Shown one piece after another: positions 33,292 through 43,327 of a stretch of DNA of 64,000 bases; positions within the stretch are counted from its first letter, which is position 1, and every line of letters begins with the position of its first letter. Location of the stretch: positions 1 to 64,000 of the forward strand of contig JACRDC010000075.1 of NCBI GenBank assembly GCA_016218705.1. The letters are read 5' to 3'. The position numbers and the translations under genes are program-made. The notes beneath the pieces are model-generated. The model was given only the letters and a program-made list of their open reading frames with translations. It did no database searches and had not been told where the DNA came from. The stretch comes from Desulfarculus sp. GTDB lineage: Bacteria > Desulfobacterota > Desulfarculia > Desulfarculales > Desulfarculaceae.

Positions 33292-35220
33292 TCACAGGGC
33301 CGCCAGGGGCTCCTCGCGCTCCGGGCCGTGGCCGCCCAGGTCGTAGCTCAGCTTGACGCTGGGCTCGCTCACCGGCTGATCGAAGTGGATGGTCATCTCG
33401 ATCACGCCCTGGCTCACCAGGCCGGTGACCGCGTAGCCCAGGCTGTAGAGGATTCGCAGCGAGGCCTGGTTGTCGGGCATGACGTAGGCGTTCAGGCCCG
33501 TGAAGCCGCGGCCCTGGGCGATCTCCACCAGGGTGTTCATCATGGCCCGGCCCAGGCCCTTGCCCTGGAAGCCCTCCTTGACCGCGAAGTCCACCTCGGG
33601 CTGGTCCTCGTGCCCCAGGATGTAGCGCGCCACCCCGGCCACCTCCTCCTGCCCCAGCTTGCCGCTCACGGCCACCACCGGCATCTCGCGGTGGTAGTCC
33701 ACGTTGACCATGCGTTGCATGTCCTTGCGCGGGAAGGCCTTGATGGTGTGCAGGAAGCGGTAGTAGACCTCGCGGTCGCTCATGGAGTAGAAGAACTCCT
33801 GCACCAGGCGCTCGTCGGTGGGCTTCACCGGCCGGATGAGCACCTGGCTGCCGTCCTTGAGGGTCATGACCCGCTCGTACTGCTCGGGATAGACGCCGGT
33901 GAACAAGGGCGCCTGTACCTGGGCGGAGCTGATGAGGCCCAGCTCGCGCGCCGCCGTGAGGAGCTCGTCGCGGTGGTTGGGGTGGGCGATGTCAATCAGG
34001 GCCATGGCCCGCTCGCTCAAGGACAGGCCGTGCAGATAGGCCACGCCGTACTCGGTGACGATGGTGCGCACGCCAGCCCGGGTCACGCCCACGCCGGCGC
34101 CCTCGCTCAAGGAGGGGCGGATGCGGCTGGTGCCATCGTGGCGCAGGCTGGTCAGCACCACCACGCTGAGCCCGTCGTTGCTTAACGCCGCTCCGCGCAA
34201 AAAATCCACCATGCCGCCCAGGCCGGAGTACACCCGTCCGCCCACGGCGTCAGAGCAGACTTGGCCCGTGAGGTCCACCTCCACGGCCTCGTGCACCGTG
34301 ACCATGCGCTCATTCTTGGCGATATTGGCCACGTCGTTGGTCAGTCGCACCGGGTACATCTCGACCCGGGGGTTGTTGTGCACGAAGCTAAAGAGGCGCT
34401 CCCCGCCCAGGCAGTAGGAGGCCACGATTTTCTTGGGGTAAAAGGTCTTCTTCTCGCCGGTGATGACCCCGGCCTCCACCAGGTCCACATAGGCGTCGGT
34501 GAGCACGTCGGTGTGCACGCCCAGGTCCTTCTTATCGAAAAGCTCGCCCAGCACCGCCTGGGGCAGCCGGCCCAGGCCGCAGTGAATGGTGGAGCCGTCC
34601 TTGATGAGCTTGGCCACGTGCTGGGCCACCTTGCGCTGCACCTGGTCGGGCTCTGGCGTGCTGAAGGGGATCAGGGGCTCGTCGTACTCCACGATGGCGT
34701 CCAACTCGGCTACGTGCACGAAGGTGTCGCCGTGGGTGCAGGGCATGCGGGGGTTGACCTGGGCGATCACCACCCGGGCGCATTGCATGGCCTCGCTGAC
34801 CACGTCCACGGCCACCCCCAGGGAGACGAAGCCGTGCTCGTTGGGCGGGGCCACCTGCACCAGCGCGGCGTCTATGGTCAGCCGGCCCTCGCGCATCAGG
34901 CGGGGCACGTCGCTAAGATACAGGGGCACGTAATCGGCCCGGCCCTCCTGCACGGCCTGGCGGCCGCCGGCGGCCACAAAGAACTTCTTGGGGCGGAAGC
35001 TGGCCGCGTAGCGGGAGTCGGTGTAGTCGTCGTGTGCCACGCTCAAGACGTGGATCACCTCCACGTCGGCCAGCTTGGAGGCGTGCTCGGCCAGGGAGCG
35101 CACCAGGTGGCGAGGCTCGCCGCAGCCCGAGCCCAGGAAAATCCTGCTGCCCGAGCGCAGCAGGCCCAAGGCCTTGGCGGCGTCCTGCCGGCGCTGGCGG
35201 TAGTGCTCCATCCAATCCAC
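33292..35220 (-). CDS. Fusion of acetyl-CoA hydrolase/transferase with GNAT acetyltransferase
   Basis: 642 aa from a GTG with GGGAGG 6 bases upstream. Residues 1-440 are a family I CoA transferase/hydrolase of the 4-hydroxybutyrate CoA-transferase type (FLGSGCGEPRHLV; VQVAPPNEHGFVSLG; GLGGMVDFLRGAALS). Residues 470-620 are a GNAT domain (VLIRPVKPTDERLVQEFFYSMSDREVYYRF; VKEGFQGKGLGRAMMNTLVEIA acetyl-CoA site). The fusion is recurrent in anaerobes. It may link acyl-CoA exchange to protein or metabolite acetylation, but neither substrate is shown by the sequence. Confidence 0.9.
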   Translation of the reverse strand: MDWMEHYRQRRQDAAKALGLLRSGSRIFLGSGCGEPRHLVRSLAEHASKLADVEVIHVLSVAHDDYTDSRYAASFRPKKFFVAAGGRQAVQEGRADYVPLYLSDVPRLMREGRLTIDAALVQVAPPNEHGFVSLGVAVDVVSEAMQCARVVIAQVNPRMPCTHGDTFVHVAELDAIVEYDEPLIPFSTPEPDQVQRKVAQHVAKLIKDGSTIHCGLGRLPQAVLGELFDKKDLGVHTDVLTDAYVDLVEAGVITGEKKTFYPKKIVASYCLGGERLFSFVHNNPRVEMYPVRLTNDVANIAKNERMVTVHEAVEVDLTGQVCSDAVGGRVYSGLGGMVDFLRGAALSNDGLSVVVLTSLRHDGTSRIRPSLSEGAGVGVTRAGVRTIVTEYGVAYLHGLSLSERAMALIDIAHPNHRDELLTAARELGLISSAQVQAPLFTGVYPEQYERVMTLKDGSQVLIRPVKPTDERLVQEFFYSMSDREVYYRFLHTIKAFPRKDMQRMVNVDYHREMPVVAVSGKLGQEEVAGVARYILGHEDQPEVDFAVKEGFQGKGLGRAMMNTLVEIAQGRGFTGLNAYVMPDNQASLRILYSLGYAVTGLVSQGVIEMTIHFDQPVSEPSVKLSYDLGGHGPEREEPLAAL

Positions 35221-35269
35221 GGGCTACCTCCCCGCGAGGGTGGTATGAGGGCCGGGCGCCATGGCAGGC

Positions 35270-35464
35270 TCAGTCCTGCTGCGATTGGGGTTCTTGCGGC
35301 CGGGGCGGGCGGTGGCAGGCCTCGTCCACCAGGGCCTCCACGGTCTCCAGGCAGGGCGCGCCCTGGCGGGCGATGTCGTCGGCGATGCGGTCCCACAACT
35401 GGGTGGTGGTGTCAAAATCGTCCCCGCCGGGGCTCTGGGGGCGGTCGCTGGGCTCTGGGGTCAT
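35270..35464 (-). CDS. Small hypothetical protein upstream of the CoA-transferase fusion
   Basis: 64 aa from MTPEPSDRPQSPGGDDFD with GAGG about 9 bases upstream. Acidic, Pro-rich N terminus, then a helix WDRIADDIARQGAPCLETVEALVDEACH and a Pro/Gln tail. No family recognised. It precedes the fusion gene on the same strand by about 50 bases. Coding status is moderately supported. Confidence 0.5.
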   Translation of the reverse strand: MTPEPSDRPQSPGGDDFDTTTQLWDRIADDIARQGAPCLETVEALVDEACHRPPRPQEPQSQQD

Positions 35465-35639
35465 CAGCTTAAACCTCATAATGGGCGAGACGGGCGCCCT
35501 AGGCACCAAGTTACACGCCCCGTGGGCAAGGGTCAATGGCCATGAAACCCCCGGGGCCCTGCCTGGGCAAATGCGCGTTTACCTGGGGCGCCGCTCATGG
35601 TAAAAAAGGCCCAACCACAACCCACGGGGTAGCGCGGGC

Positions 35640-35831
35640 ATGAACAAATCCATAATCGTGTTCATCATGAGGGCATTGGTGGGTTTCTTGGGCGGTTGGG
35701 CGCTGACCCACTTCTTCTTTACGCCCAAAGGCAAGTCCACCGACTGGTTCATCGTACTGGTGCTGGCTGGCCTGGTGGTGGCCGCGGCCTACATCTCCGA
35801 GGCCTGGCGCCTGCGCAAGCAGCAAAAGTAG
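35640..35831 (+). CDS. Small two-helix membrane protein
   Basis: 63 aa: two hydrophobic helices (SIIVFIMRALVGFLGGWALTHFFF and WFIVLVLAGLVVAAAYISEA) joined by a short charged loop TPKGKSTD, and a basic tail RLRKQQK that probably lies in the cytosol. No family recognised. It is divergent from the CoA-transferase group and convergent with budA. Confidence 0.65.
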   Translation: MNKSIIVFIMRALVGFLGGWALTHFFFTPKGKSTDWFIVLVLAGLVVAAAYISEAWRLRKQQK

Positions 35832-35899
35832 CTGCCGGCGGCCAGGCCGCCAACCCCTCCTCCAGCCTCAGCCCCGGTTCACCACCGCATTCAGGGACC

Positions 35900-36718
35900 T
35901 CAGCGCCCCTTCTCCACCGTATGCAGGTCCGCGGCCTTGTCGGTGACCAGGTCGCTGTGCATGAACTCGCCCCCGGTGGGCAGCACCATCACGAAGCGGT
36001 TGACCGTGACCACCTCCACCCGGGGGTCCTTGATCCGCAGCTCCAGCACGTGGCCACCGGCGTTGCGAGTCTGATCGAGGAAGTGCAGGTGCCAGCCGGG
36101 CACGTTAACGCCCTTGACGAACTCCGGGCAGCGGAAGCCCAGCACGGTGCCCTGGACCTGCCGGAACTCGAAGACGCTCTGGCGCTTGACCACTTCCACC
36201 AGCTTGGGATAGGGGCGCTCCTGGGCCGGCACGCTGCGGGCCTTCAGGTAGGCGAAGGCCCCGTCCAGACGCACCGCGTACAACAGGTTGGGGCTGGGCA
36301 AGGCCTGGTCCAAGGCCCGGCAAAGCTCATCCAGGCTCATCTCGCCCTGCAACTGTATGACCCGTTGGGGCCGGAAGCGCACCACATTGGCAAAGGGCGT
36401 GGTCAGGTCCGGGTCGGCCAGGCGGACCTTGCCGTCGGCCCTGACCTGATAGACGCGCCCCTCCAGGATCACCATTTCGCCATCCAGGGCGTGAAAGGTG
36501 CCGATGCCCAGATCGCCCTGCCTGGCCAGACGGCCCACGCTCACCTGCCCCTGAAAGGCACCCTCCATCAGGGCGTCTATGGTGGAGACCTGGAAGAGCG
36601 TGACCTCGCCCTCGCCCTCCAGGGAGCCGTGGGCGCAGCCCCACAGCAACGCGGCCCACAGGGCCAGGGCGCACAGGGCCAGCCGGCGACCAAGGGATTT
36701 TGCCATCCGCTGGGGCAT
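35900..36718 (-). CDS. budA: Alpha-acetolactate decarboxylase with export signal
   Basis: 272 aa, AGGAGG 5 bases before ATG, 9 bases after the leuB stop, so it is the last gene of the operon. Converts 2-acetolactate to acetoin. Zinc-site histidines appear in NVPGWHLHFLDQTRNAGGHVLE, with FRCPEF nearby and the N-terminal VSTIDALMEGAFQG core. An N-terminal stretch RRLALCALALWAALLWGCAHG looks like a signal peptide ending in a lipobox-like Cys, so the enzyme may be exported or lipid-anchored. Acetolactate is made in the cytosol by IlvBN, which makes this location odd. Confidence 0.87.
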   Translation of the reverse strand: MPQRMAKSLGRRLALCALALWAALLWGCAHGSLEGEGEVTLFQVSTIDALMEGAFQGQVSVGRLARQGDLGIGTFHALDGEMVILEGRVYQVRADGKVRLADPDLTTPFANVVRFRPQRVIQLQGEMSLDELCRALDQALPSPNLLYAVRLDGAFAYLKARSVPAQERPYPKLVEVVKRQSVFEFRQVQGTVLGFRCPEFVKGVNVPGWHLHFLDQTRNAGGHVLELRIKDPRVEVVTVNRFVMVLPTGGEFMHSDLVTDKAADLHTVEKGR

Positions 36719-36727
36719 GGGTACCTC

Positions 36728-37723
36728 CTAGCCTAGTCTCTTGATGACCGCCTGGGCGGCCTCGCTGGTGGAGAGCTTGCCGCCCAGGTCGGCGGTGGTT
36801 TCGCGGCTGGCCAGGCATTGCTCCATGGCCTTCTCCACCCGCGCCGCGGCCCGCTCCTCGCCCAGATGCCGGAGCAGCATGGCCCCGCACAGGATGGCCG
36901 CCGTGGGGTTGGCCAACCCCTGGCCGGCGATGTCCGGCGCGGAACCGTGCACCGGCTCGAACAGGGCGTGCGCTGGCCCCAGGTTGGCGCTGGGGCACAG
37001 GCCCAGCCCGCCGATGAGCCCGGCGGCCAGGTCGGAGAGAATGTCGCCAAAGAGGTTGGTGGTTACGATGACCTGGAACTGGGTGGGGTCCAGCACCATG
37101 CGCATGGCCACCGAGTCCACCAGGGCCTCCTCGTATTTCAGCGCCGGATACTCCGGGGCCACGCGGCGGCAGCAGGCCAGGAACAGGCCGTCGCTTTTGC
37201 GCAGCACGTTGGCCTTGTGCACCGCCGTGACCTTGCTCCTGCCGTGCCGGCCGGCCCAATCCAGGGCAAAGCGGGCGATGCGCTCGCTGGCCGCCACGGT
37301 GATGACCCGGGTGGCGATGGTCACCTCTGGCGTGAGCACGTTCTCGTGGCCGGCATAAATGCACTCGGTGTTTTCGCGCACGATCATCATGTCGGTGGCC
37401 GGGCGCAGGCAGTCCACGCCGGCGTAGGCTTTGGCCGGCCTTAAGTTGACAAAGGTGCCCAGCTCGGCGCGCAGGCGCAGGATCACGTCGGCCGCCGTGT
37501 TGCCCGCCGCGCCGAAGAGCACCGCGTCGGCGGCCAGGGCGCCTTGCAGGGTCTCGGCGGGCAAGGCCACGCCGGTGGCGGCCAGGCAGTCGTCGCCAGC
37601 CGGGTAGGCGCGGAAGTCAAAGGCCACGCCCGTGGCCTGGAGCAACTGGAGCGCGGCGGCCACCACCTCGGGGCCGATGCCGTCGCCGCCGATCACCGCC
37701 ACCTGATAGGGTTTAGCGGGCAT
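36728..37723 (-). CDS. leuB: 3-isopropylmalate dehydrogenase (isocitrate/isopropylmalate family)
   Basis: 331 aa from MPAKPYQVAVIGGDGIGPEV; a GTGAGG site suits this ATG better than the one three codons earlier. It oxidises and decarboxylates 3-isopropylmalate in leucine synthesis. The NAD-binding NLFGDILSDLAAGLIGGLGLCPSAN and EPVHGSAPDIAGQGLANPTAAIL motifs are intact. At about 331 residues it belongs to the short group that also includes homoisocitrate and tartrate dehydrogenases, but leuC and leuD upstream decide the role. Confidence 0.9.
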   Translation of the reverse strand: MPAKPYQVAVIGGDGIGPEVVAAALQLLQATGVAFDFRAYPAGDDCLAATGVALPAETLQGALAADAVLFGAAGNTAADVILRLRAELGTFVNLRPAKAYAGVDCLRPATDMMIVRENTECIYAGHENVLTPEVTIATRVITVAASERIARFALDWAGRHGRSKVTAVHKANVLRKSDGLFLACCRRVAPEYPALKYEEALVDSVAMRMVLDPTQFQVIVTTNLFGDILSDLAAGLIGGLGLCPSANLGPAHALFEPVHGSAPDIAGQGLANPTAAILCGAMLLRHLGEERAAARVEKAMEQCLASRETTADLGGKLSTSEAAQAVIKRLG

Positions 37724-37734
37724 GCTGTCCATCC

Positions 37735-38358
37735 TCACTTGGTTACGCCGGCCACGGCGGCCTGCCAAGGCTGGCGGTGGGTTTGCTCATGGGCCTGGAT
37801 GGCCGCCTCGTTTTCCAGGGTCAGCCCGATATCGTCCAGACCCTCCAACAGGCAACGCTTGCGGAAGGGGTCCACCCCGAACTGGCAGGCGAAGCCGTCG
37901 CCACCCGTGAGCACCTGGTCCCGCAGGTTCACCTGGATGACATAGCCCTCCTGGGCCCGCACTCGGCGGAACCACTCGTCCAGCATCTGAGGCTCCAGCT
38001 CGATGGGCAGCACCCCGTTCTGGAAACAGTTGTTCTTGAAGATCACCGCGAAGCTGGGCGCGATCACCACGCGAAAGCCGAAGTCCAACAAGGCCCAGGG
38101 CGCATGCTCGCGGCTACTGCCACAGCCGAAGTTCTCGCGGGCCAGCAGGATGGAGGCGCCCTTATAGCGCGGCTGGTTGAGCACGAAGGCGGGGTCGGGC
38201 GAGCCATCGGGGCGGTGGCGCCAGTTGTAAAAGGCGAATTGCCCCCAGCCGCTACGCTCCACGCGGGTGAGGAACTGCTTGGGCAGTATCTGGTCGGTGT
38301 CCACGTTGGCCCGGTCCAGGGGCGCGGCCAGGCCCGTGAAGGTGGTGAACTTCTGCAT
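37735..38358 (-). CDS. leuD: 3-isopropylmalate dehydratase small subunit
   Basis: 207 aa from [22 protein letters not shown] with AGGAGC upstream. Swivel-domain subunit that pairs with LeuC to isomerise 2- to 3-isopropylmalate. [27 protein letters not shown] and [13 protein letters not shown] are characteristic of the longer, proteobacterial LeuD type. Follows leuC by 8 bases. Confidence 0.95.
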   Translation of the reverse strand: MQKFTTFTGLAAPLDRANVDTDQILPKQFLTRVERSGWGQFAFYNWRHRPDGSPDPAFVLNQPRYKGASILLARENFGCGSSREHAPWALLDFGFRVVIAPSFAVIFKNNCFQNGVLPIELEPQMLDEWFRRVRAQEGYVIQVNLRDQVLTGGDGFACQFGVDPFRKRCLLEGLDDIGLTLENEAAIQAHEQTHRQPWQAAVAGVTK

Positions 38359-38366
38359 CGTTGCTC

Positions 38367-39761
38367 CTAGAGGTATTGGCGCGGGTCCACGAAGCGTCCC
38401 GCCAGGGCGGCGGCGGCCACGGCCGGCGAGCACAGGTGGGTGCGGCCGCCGCGTCCCTGGCGGTCCTCGAAGTTGCGGTTGCTGGTGGAGGCCGAGCGCT
38501 GCCCGGGCGAGAGCGTATCGGGATTCATGCCCAGGCACATGCTGCACCCGGGATCGCGCCACTCGCAGCCCGCGGCGATGAAAACCTCGCTCAGGCCCAA
38601 GGCCTCGGCCTGGGCCTTGACCTGGCCCGAGCCGGGCACCACCAGCACGCGCACCCCCGGGGCTACCCGGCGCCCCTTAAGCACCGCCGCGGCGGCAGCC
38701 AAGTCCTCCAGGCGGCCGTTGGTGCAGGAGCCGATGAAGACCACGTCCACGGCCACCTCTAGCAGAGTCTGGCCGGGCTTAAGGCCCATGTAGGCCAGGG
38801 CGCGCTGGGCCGCCTTCTGATCGTCGGGCTCGCGGAAGGAGGCCGGGTCGGGCACCTTGCCGCCAATATCCATCACCTGGCCAGGGTGGGTGCCCCAGGT
38901 GACCTGGGGGGTCAGACCGCTGATGTCCAGCGTCACCTGGCGGTCGAAGCGCGCGCCCTCATCGCTGAAAAGCGTGCGCCAGTGGGCCACGGCCTGCTCA
39001 AAGTCCGCGCCCTGGGGCGCGAAGGGCCGGCCGCGCAGATAGGCGAAGGTGGTCTCGTCCGGGGCCACCAGGCCGCCGCGCGCCCCGCACTCCACGGCCA
39101 TGTTGCACAGGGTCAGCCGCCCTTCCATGGACATCTCGCGCACGGCGCCGCCCAGATACTCGATGACGTGTCCGGTACCGCCGGCCACGCCCAGTTGGCC
39201 GATGATAAAGAGCACCAGGTCCTTGGCCGACAGGCCCGGCGGCATCTGGCCCGTGAGGCGCACGGCCAGGGTGCGCGGCTTGGCCTGGGGCAGGGTCTGG
39301 GTGGCCAGCACGTGCTCCACCTCGCTGGTGCCGATGCCAAAGGCCAGGGCCCCGAAGGCCCCGTGGGTAGTGGTGTGGCTGTCGCCGCAGAATACGGTGT
39401 TGCCCGGCAGGGTCAGGCCCAGCTCGGGCATGCAGACATGGATCACGCCCTGGCGCGGGTCGCTGATATCCAGGAGCATGATGCCGTGCTTCTGGCAGTT
39501 GGCGCGCAGGGCCTGGAGCTGGGTCCAGGCCACCTGGTCGGCCCAGGGCAGATCGCGCCCGCTGGTGGGCACCACGTGGTCCACCACGGCGTAGGACAAA
39601 TCGGGCCGGCGCACGCCACGGCCTTTCAGGCGCAGGCCTTCGAAGGCCTGGGGCGAGGTGACCTCGTGCAGCAGGTGGCGGTCGGCAAAGAGCAGGTCCG
39701 GCTGGCCCGGCGACTGGCGCACCAGGTGGGCCTGCCAGATTTTATCGAGCAAGGTTGGCAT
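38367..39761 (-). CDS. leuC: 3-isopropylmalate dehydratase large subunit
   Basis: 464 aa from [20 protein letters not shown] lies about 12 bases upstream. Aconitase-fold subunit with the [4Fe-4S] ligands in [13 protein letters not shown] and [11 protein letters not shown]. The substrate segments [26 protein letters not shown] and [22 protein letters not shown] are intact. Separated from ilvC by 176 bases that hold no gene. leuA is not in this operon. Confidence 0.95.
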   Translation of the reverse strand: MPTLLDKIWQAHLVRQSPGQPDLLFADRHLLHEVTSPQAFEGLRLKGRGVRRPDLSYAVVDHVVPTSGRDLPWADQVAWTQLQALRANCQKHGIMLLDISDPRQGVIHVCMPELGLTLPGNTVFCGDSHTTTHGAFGALAFGIGTSEVEHVLATQTLPQAKPRTLAVRLTGQMPPGLSAKDLVLFIIGQLGVAGGTGHVIEYLGGAVREMSMEGRLTLCNMAVECGARGGLVAPDETTFAYLRGRPFAPQGADFEQAVAHWRTLFSDEGARFDRQVTLDISGLTPQVTWGTHPGQVMDIGGKVPDPASFREPDDQKAAQRALAYMGLKPGQTLLEVAVDVVFIGSCTNGRLEDLAAAAAVLKGRRVAPGVRVLVVPGSGQVKAQAEALGLSEVFIAAGCEWRDPGCSMCLGMNPDTLSPGQRSASTSNRNFEDRQGRGGRTHLCSPAVAAAALAGRFVDPRQYL

Positions 39762-39937
39762 GCTGGGGGCGTTCTCCTTGTGATGCGGCCCATGGCCACG
39801 CATTCAAGTAGTCTATCCAAAAGCGGGCATGCGCGCCATGGGCGCCCGGGACCATCACGGCCTATTACCGGCTGGGAGCGCCCATCCAGGACCCGGCCCG
39901 GCGGCCGGACCTGGACGGGTAGCGGCGGGCGGCCAGG

Positions 39938-40933
<996 letters not shown>

Positions 40934-40945
40934 CCATCTCCGTGA

Positions 40946-41527
40946 TTAGTTGTATTGAATGCCGTTGTCGTTGGTTTGGTCGTCCTGGCCGGGCTCGGGC
41001 TCGTCGCCGGCCAGGGGCACGGACTGGCCGGCCACGCGCAGCGCCGCCTGGCCCCGGGCCATGACGATCTGGCCGGTGCGCACCATCTCCAGGATGCCGA
41101 AGGGGCGCATCATGTCTATCATGGCCTCTATCTTGTTGCGGTTGCCGCTCACCTCCACGATCATGCTGCCCTGGTCCACGTGGGTTATGGCCGCGCGGAA
41201 GATGTTGGCCAGCTCGATGATGGCGCTGCGCCGCTCGCTGGGGGCCGCCACCTTTATCAGCGCCAGGCCGCGCTCCACGTGGGGCCGGCCGGTGAGGTCG
41301 GTGACGCGGATGACGTCCACCAGGCGTCTGAGCTGCTTGATGGCCTGCTCGCGCACCGCCGAGTCGCCGCTGACCACGATGCTCATGCGCGAGACATCGG
41401 GGCTCTCGGTCTCGCCCACGGCCAGGCTGTGGATGTTGAAGCCCCGCCGGGCCAGGAGCCCGGCCACCCGGGCCAGCACGCCGGGCTCGTTGCGCACCAG
41501 CACGGCCATGGGATTAAGGCGTTCCAT
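40946..41527 (-). CDS. ilvN: Acetolactate synthase small (regulatory) subunit
   Basis: 193 aa from MERLNPMAVLVRNEPGVL, one base overlapping the ilvB stop (TGATG). ACT domain RNEPGVLARVAGLLARRGFNIHSLAVGETE binds valine for feedback inhibition of IlvB; a second ACT-like half and an IlvH-type C-terminal domain follow. It carries an acidic tail (AGDEPEPGQDDQTND) beyond the usual end. Confidence 0.93.
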   Translation of the reverse strand: MERLNPMAVLVRNEPGVLARVAGLLARRGFNIHSLAVGETESPDVSRMSIVVSGDSAVREQAIKQLRRLVDVIRVTDLTGRPHVERGLALIKVAAPSERRSAIIELANIFRAAITHVDQGSMIVEVSGNRNKIEAMIDMMRPFGILEMVRTGQIVMARGQAALRVAGQSVPLAGDEPEPGQDDQTNDNGIQYN

Positions 41528-43278
41528 CAGCGCTCCTCCACCCGGCAGGGTATGAAGTTTATGTTGGGCTCGCCAGCGGGCACCATGGGCAGCACCGCCT
41601 CCTCGGGGTCCACCATGATATCCAGGACCACGGGCAATTGCTGGGCCTCGGCGGCCTGGAAGGCCCAGCGCAGGCTGGGCGAGAGGTCCTCGGGGCGCTC
41701 GACCCGCCGGCCCAGGGCGCCGAAGGCTTTTGCCACCTGGTCGTAGGGCGGGCAGGCCAGGTCGGACTGGGAATGGCGCTGCTCGAAGAACATGTGCTGC
41801 CACTGGCGCACCATGCCCAGGTTGCAGTTCTTCAAGACCGCCACCACCACCGGTATGCGGTAGCGCACCGCCGTGCACAGCTCCTGCACGTTCATCAAGA
41901 ACGACCCATCGCCGTCAATGCACACCACCCTGCGCTCGGGCCGGGCCACCTTGGCGCCGATGGCCGCCGGCAGGCCGAAGCCCATGGTGCCCAGGCCGCC
42001 GCTGGTGATCAGCGTGCGCGGCCGGCGGAAGGTGTAGTACTGGGCGGTGAACATCTGGTGCTGGCCCACGCCGGTGACCACGATGTCCTCCTCGCCCATG
42101 ACCGCGCTGATCTCCTGCACCGCCTGCTGGGGCAGGATGACGCCGTCCTTGGCGCGGTAGCCCATGGGGTACTTCTGGCGCCAGGTGGCCATGACCTTGT
42201 GCCAGGCGCCGAAGTCGGGCCGGCTCTCCCAGGCCTGGGCGCCCGTGAGCAGGGCGGCCAGCACCGGTTTGGCGTCGCCCACGATGGGCACCGCCGCCGG
42301 CAGGCACTTGCTTATCTCGCTGGCGTCCACGTCAATGTGCACCAGCTTGGCCTGCGGCGCGAAGCTCTCCAACTGGCCGGTGACGCGGTCGTCCAGGCGG
42401 CAGCCCACGCAGATGAGCACGTCGCTGTTGTACAGGGCCAGGTTGGCGTAGCCGGTGCCGTGCATGCCGGGCATGCCCAGGCTCAACCGGTGGTCGCCGG
42501 GGAAGTTACCCAGGCCCATGAGGGTGCTGGTCACCGGGATGTCCAGGTACTCGGCCAGGGCCTTCAACTCGGCGCTGGCCTCGGCGTGGATCACCCCGCC
42601 GCCGGCCAGGATCACCGGCTGGCGGCAGTTCTTGATGAGCTGCAAGGCCCGCTCTATCTGCATGGGGTGGCCCTTGGCCACGGCCCCCCGGCCGCCGGCC
42701 AGGCGGGGGCCGAGGGCGGATGCCACCTCGGTCTGGGCCACGGTGACGTCCTTGGGCAGGTCAATCAAGACCGGCCCGGGGCGCCCGCTCACCGCGATGT
42801 GGAAGGCCTCGGCAAAGACCGAGGCCACCTGGTCGGGGCTGGTGAGCTGGTAGTTGTGCTTGGTGATGGGCATGGTGATGCCGCGCATGTCGGCTTCCTG
42901 GAAGGCGTCGTTGCCCAACAGGTGGCTGGGCACCTGGCCGGTGATGGCCACCACGGGCGTGCTGTCCATCATGGCGTCGGCCAGGCCGGTGACCAGGTTG
43001 GTGGCCCCGGGGCCGCTGGTGGTCATGACCACGCCGGCCTTGCCGGTGGCGCGGGCAAAGCCCTCGGCCATGTGGGCGCCGCCCTGCTCGTGCCCCACGA
43101 TGATGTGCCGAAGCTTGCCGTCGCGGTGCAGGGCGTCATAGACGGGCATGATCTGGCCGCCCACCATGCCGAAGATAACCTCCACGCCTTGGGCGTGCAG
43201 GCTGGCGATGACCGCGTCGGCCCCGCTGTGGCGGGGGCCGGGGGCACGGTGGTGGTGGCGCTGGCTATGGTTCTTCAT
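41527..43278 (-). CDS. ilvB: Acetolactate synthase large catalytic subunit
   Basis: 583 aa. Thiamine-diphosphate enzyme joining two pyruvates, or pyruvate and 2-oxobutyrate. The catalytic Glu lies in GHEQGGAHMAEGFARATGK, the FAD domain in the middle (residues 190-340), and the ThDP-Mg motif is GDGSFLMNVQELCTAVRY with NCNLGMVRQWQ. A His-rich N-terminal stretch (KNHSQRHHHRAPGPRHSG) is unusual but short. Its cofactor TPP is also the ligand of the riboswitch elsewhere in the window. Confidence 0.95.
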   Translation of the reverse strand: MKNHSQRHHHRAPGPRHSGADAVIASLHAQGVEVIFGMVGGQIMPVYDALHRDGKLRHIIVGHEQGGAHMAEGFARATGKAGVVMTTSGPGATNLVTGLADAMMDSTPVVAITGQVPSHLLGNDAFQEADMRGITMPITKHNYQLTSPDQVASVFAEAFHIAVSGRPGPVLIDLPKDVTVAQTEVASALGPRLAGGRGAVAKGHPMQIERALQLIKNCRQPVILAGGGVIHAEASAELKALAEYLDIPVTSTLMGLGNFPGDHRLSLGMPGMHGTGYANLALYNSDVLICVGCRLDDRVTGQLESFAPQAKLVHIDVDASEISKCLPAAVPIVGDAKPVLAALLTGAQAWESRPDFGAWHKVMATWRQKYPMGYRAKDGVILPQQAVQEISAVMGEEDIVVTGVGQHQMFTAQYYTFRRPRTLITSGGLGTMGFGLPAAIGAKVARPERRVVCIDGDGSFLMNVQELCTAVRYRIPVVVAVLKNCNLGMVRQWQHMFFEQRHSQSDLACPPYDQVAKAFGALGRRVERPEDLSPSLRWAFQAAEAQQLPVVLDIMVDPEEAVLPMVPAGEPNINFIPCRVEER

Positions 43279-43327
43279 CTTCTCTTCTCCATGGGGGCCG
43301 CCTGTGTGCCGGCGGCCGCGCCCTTGT

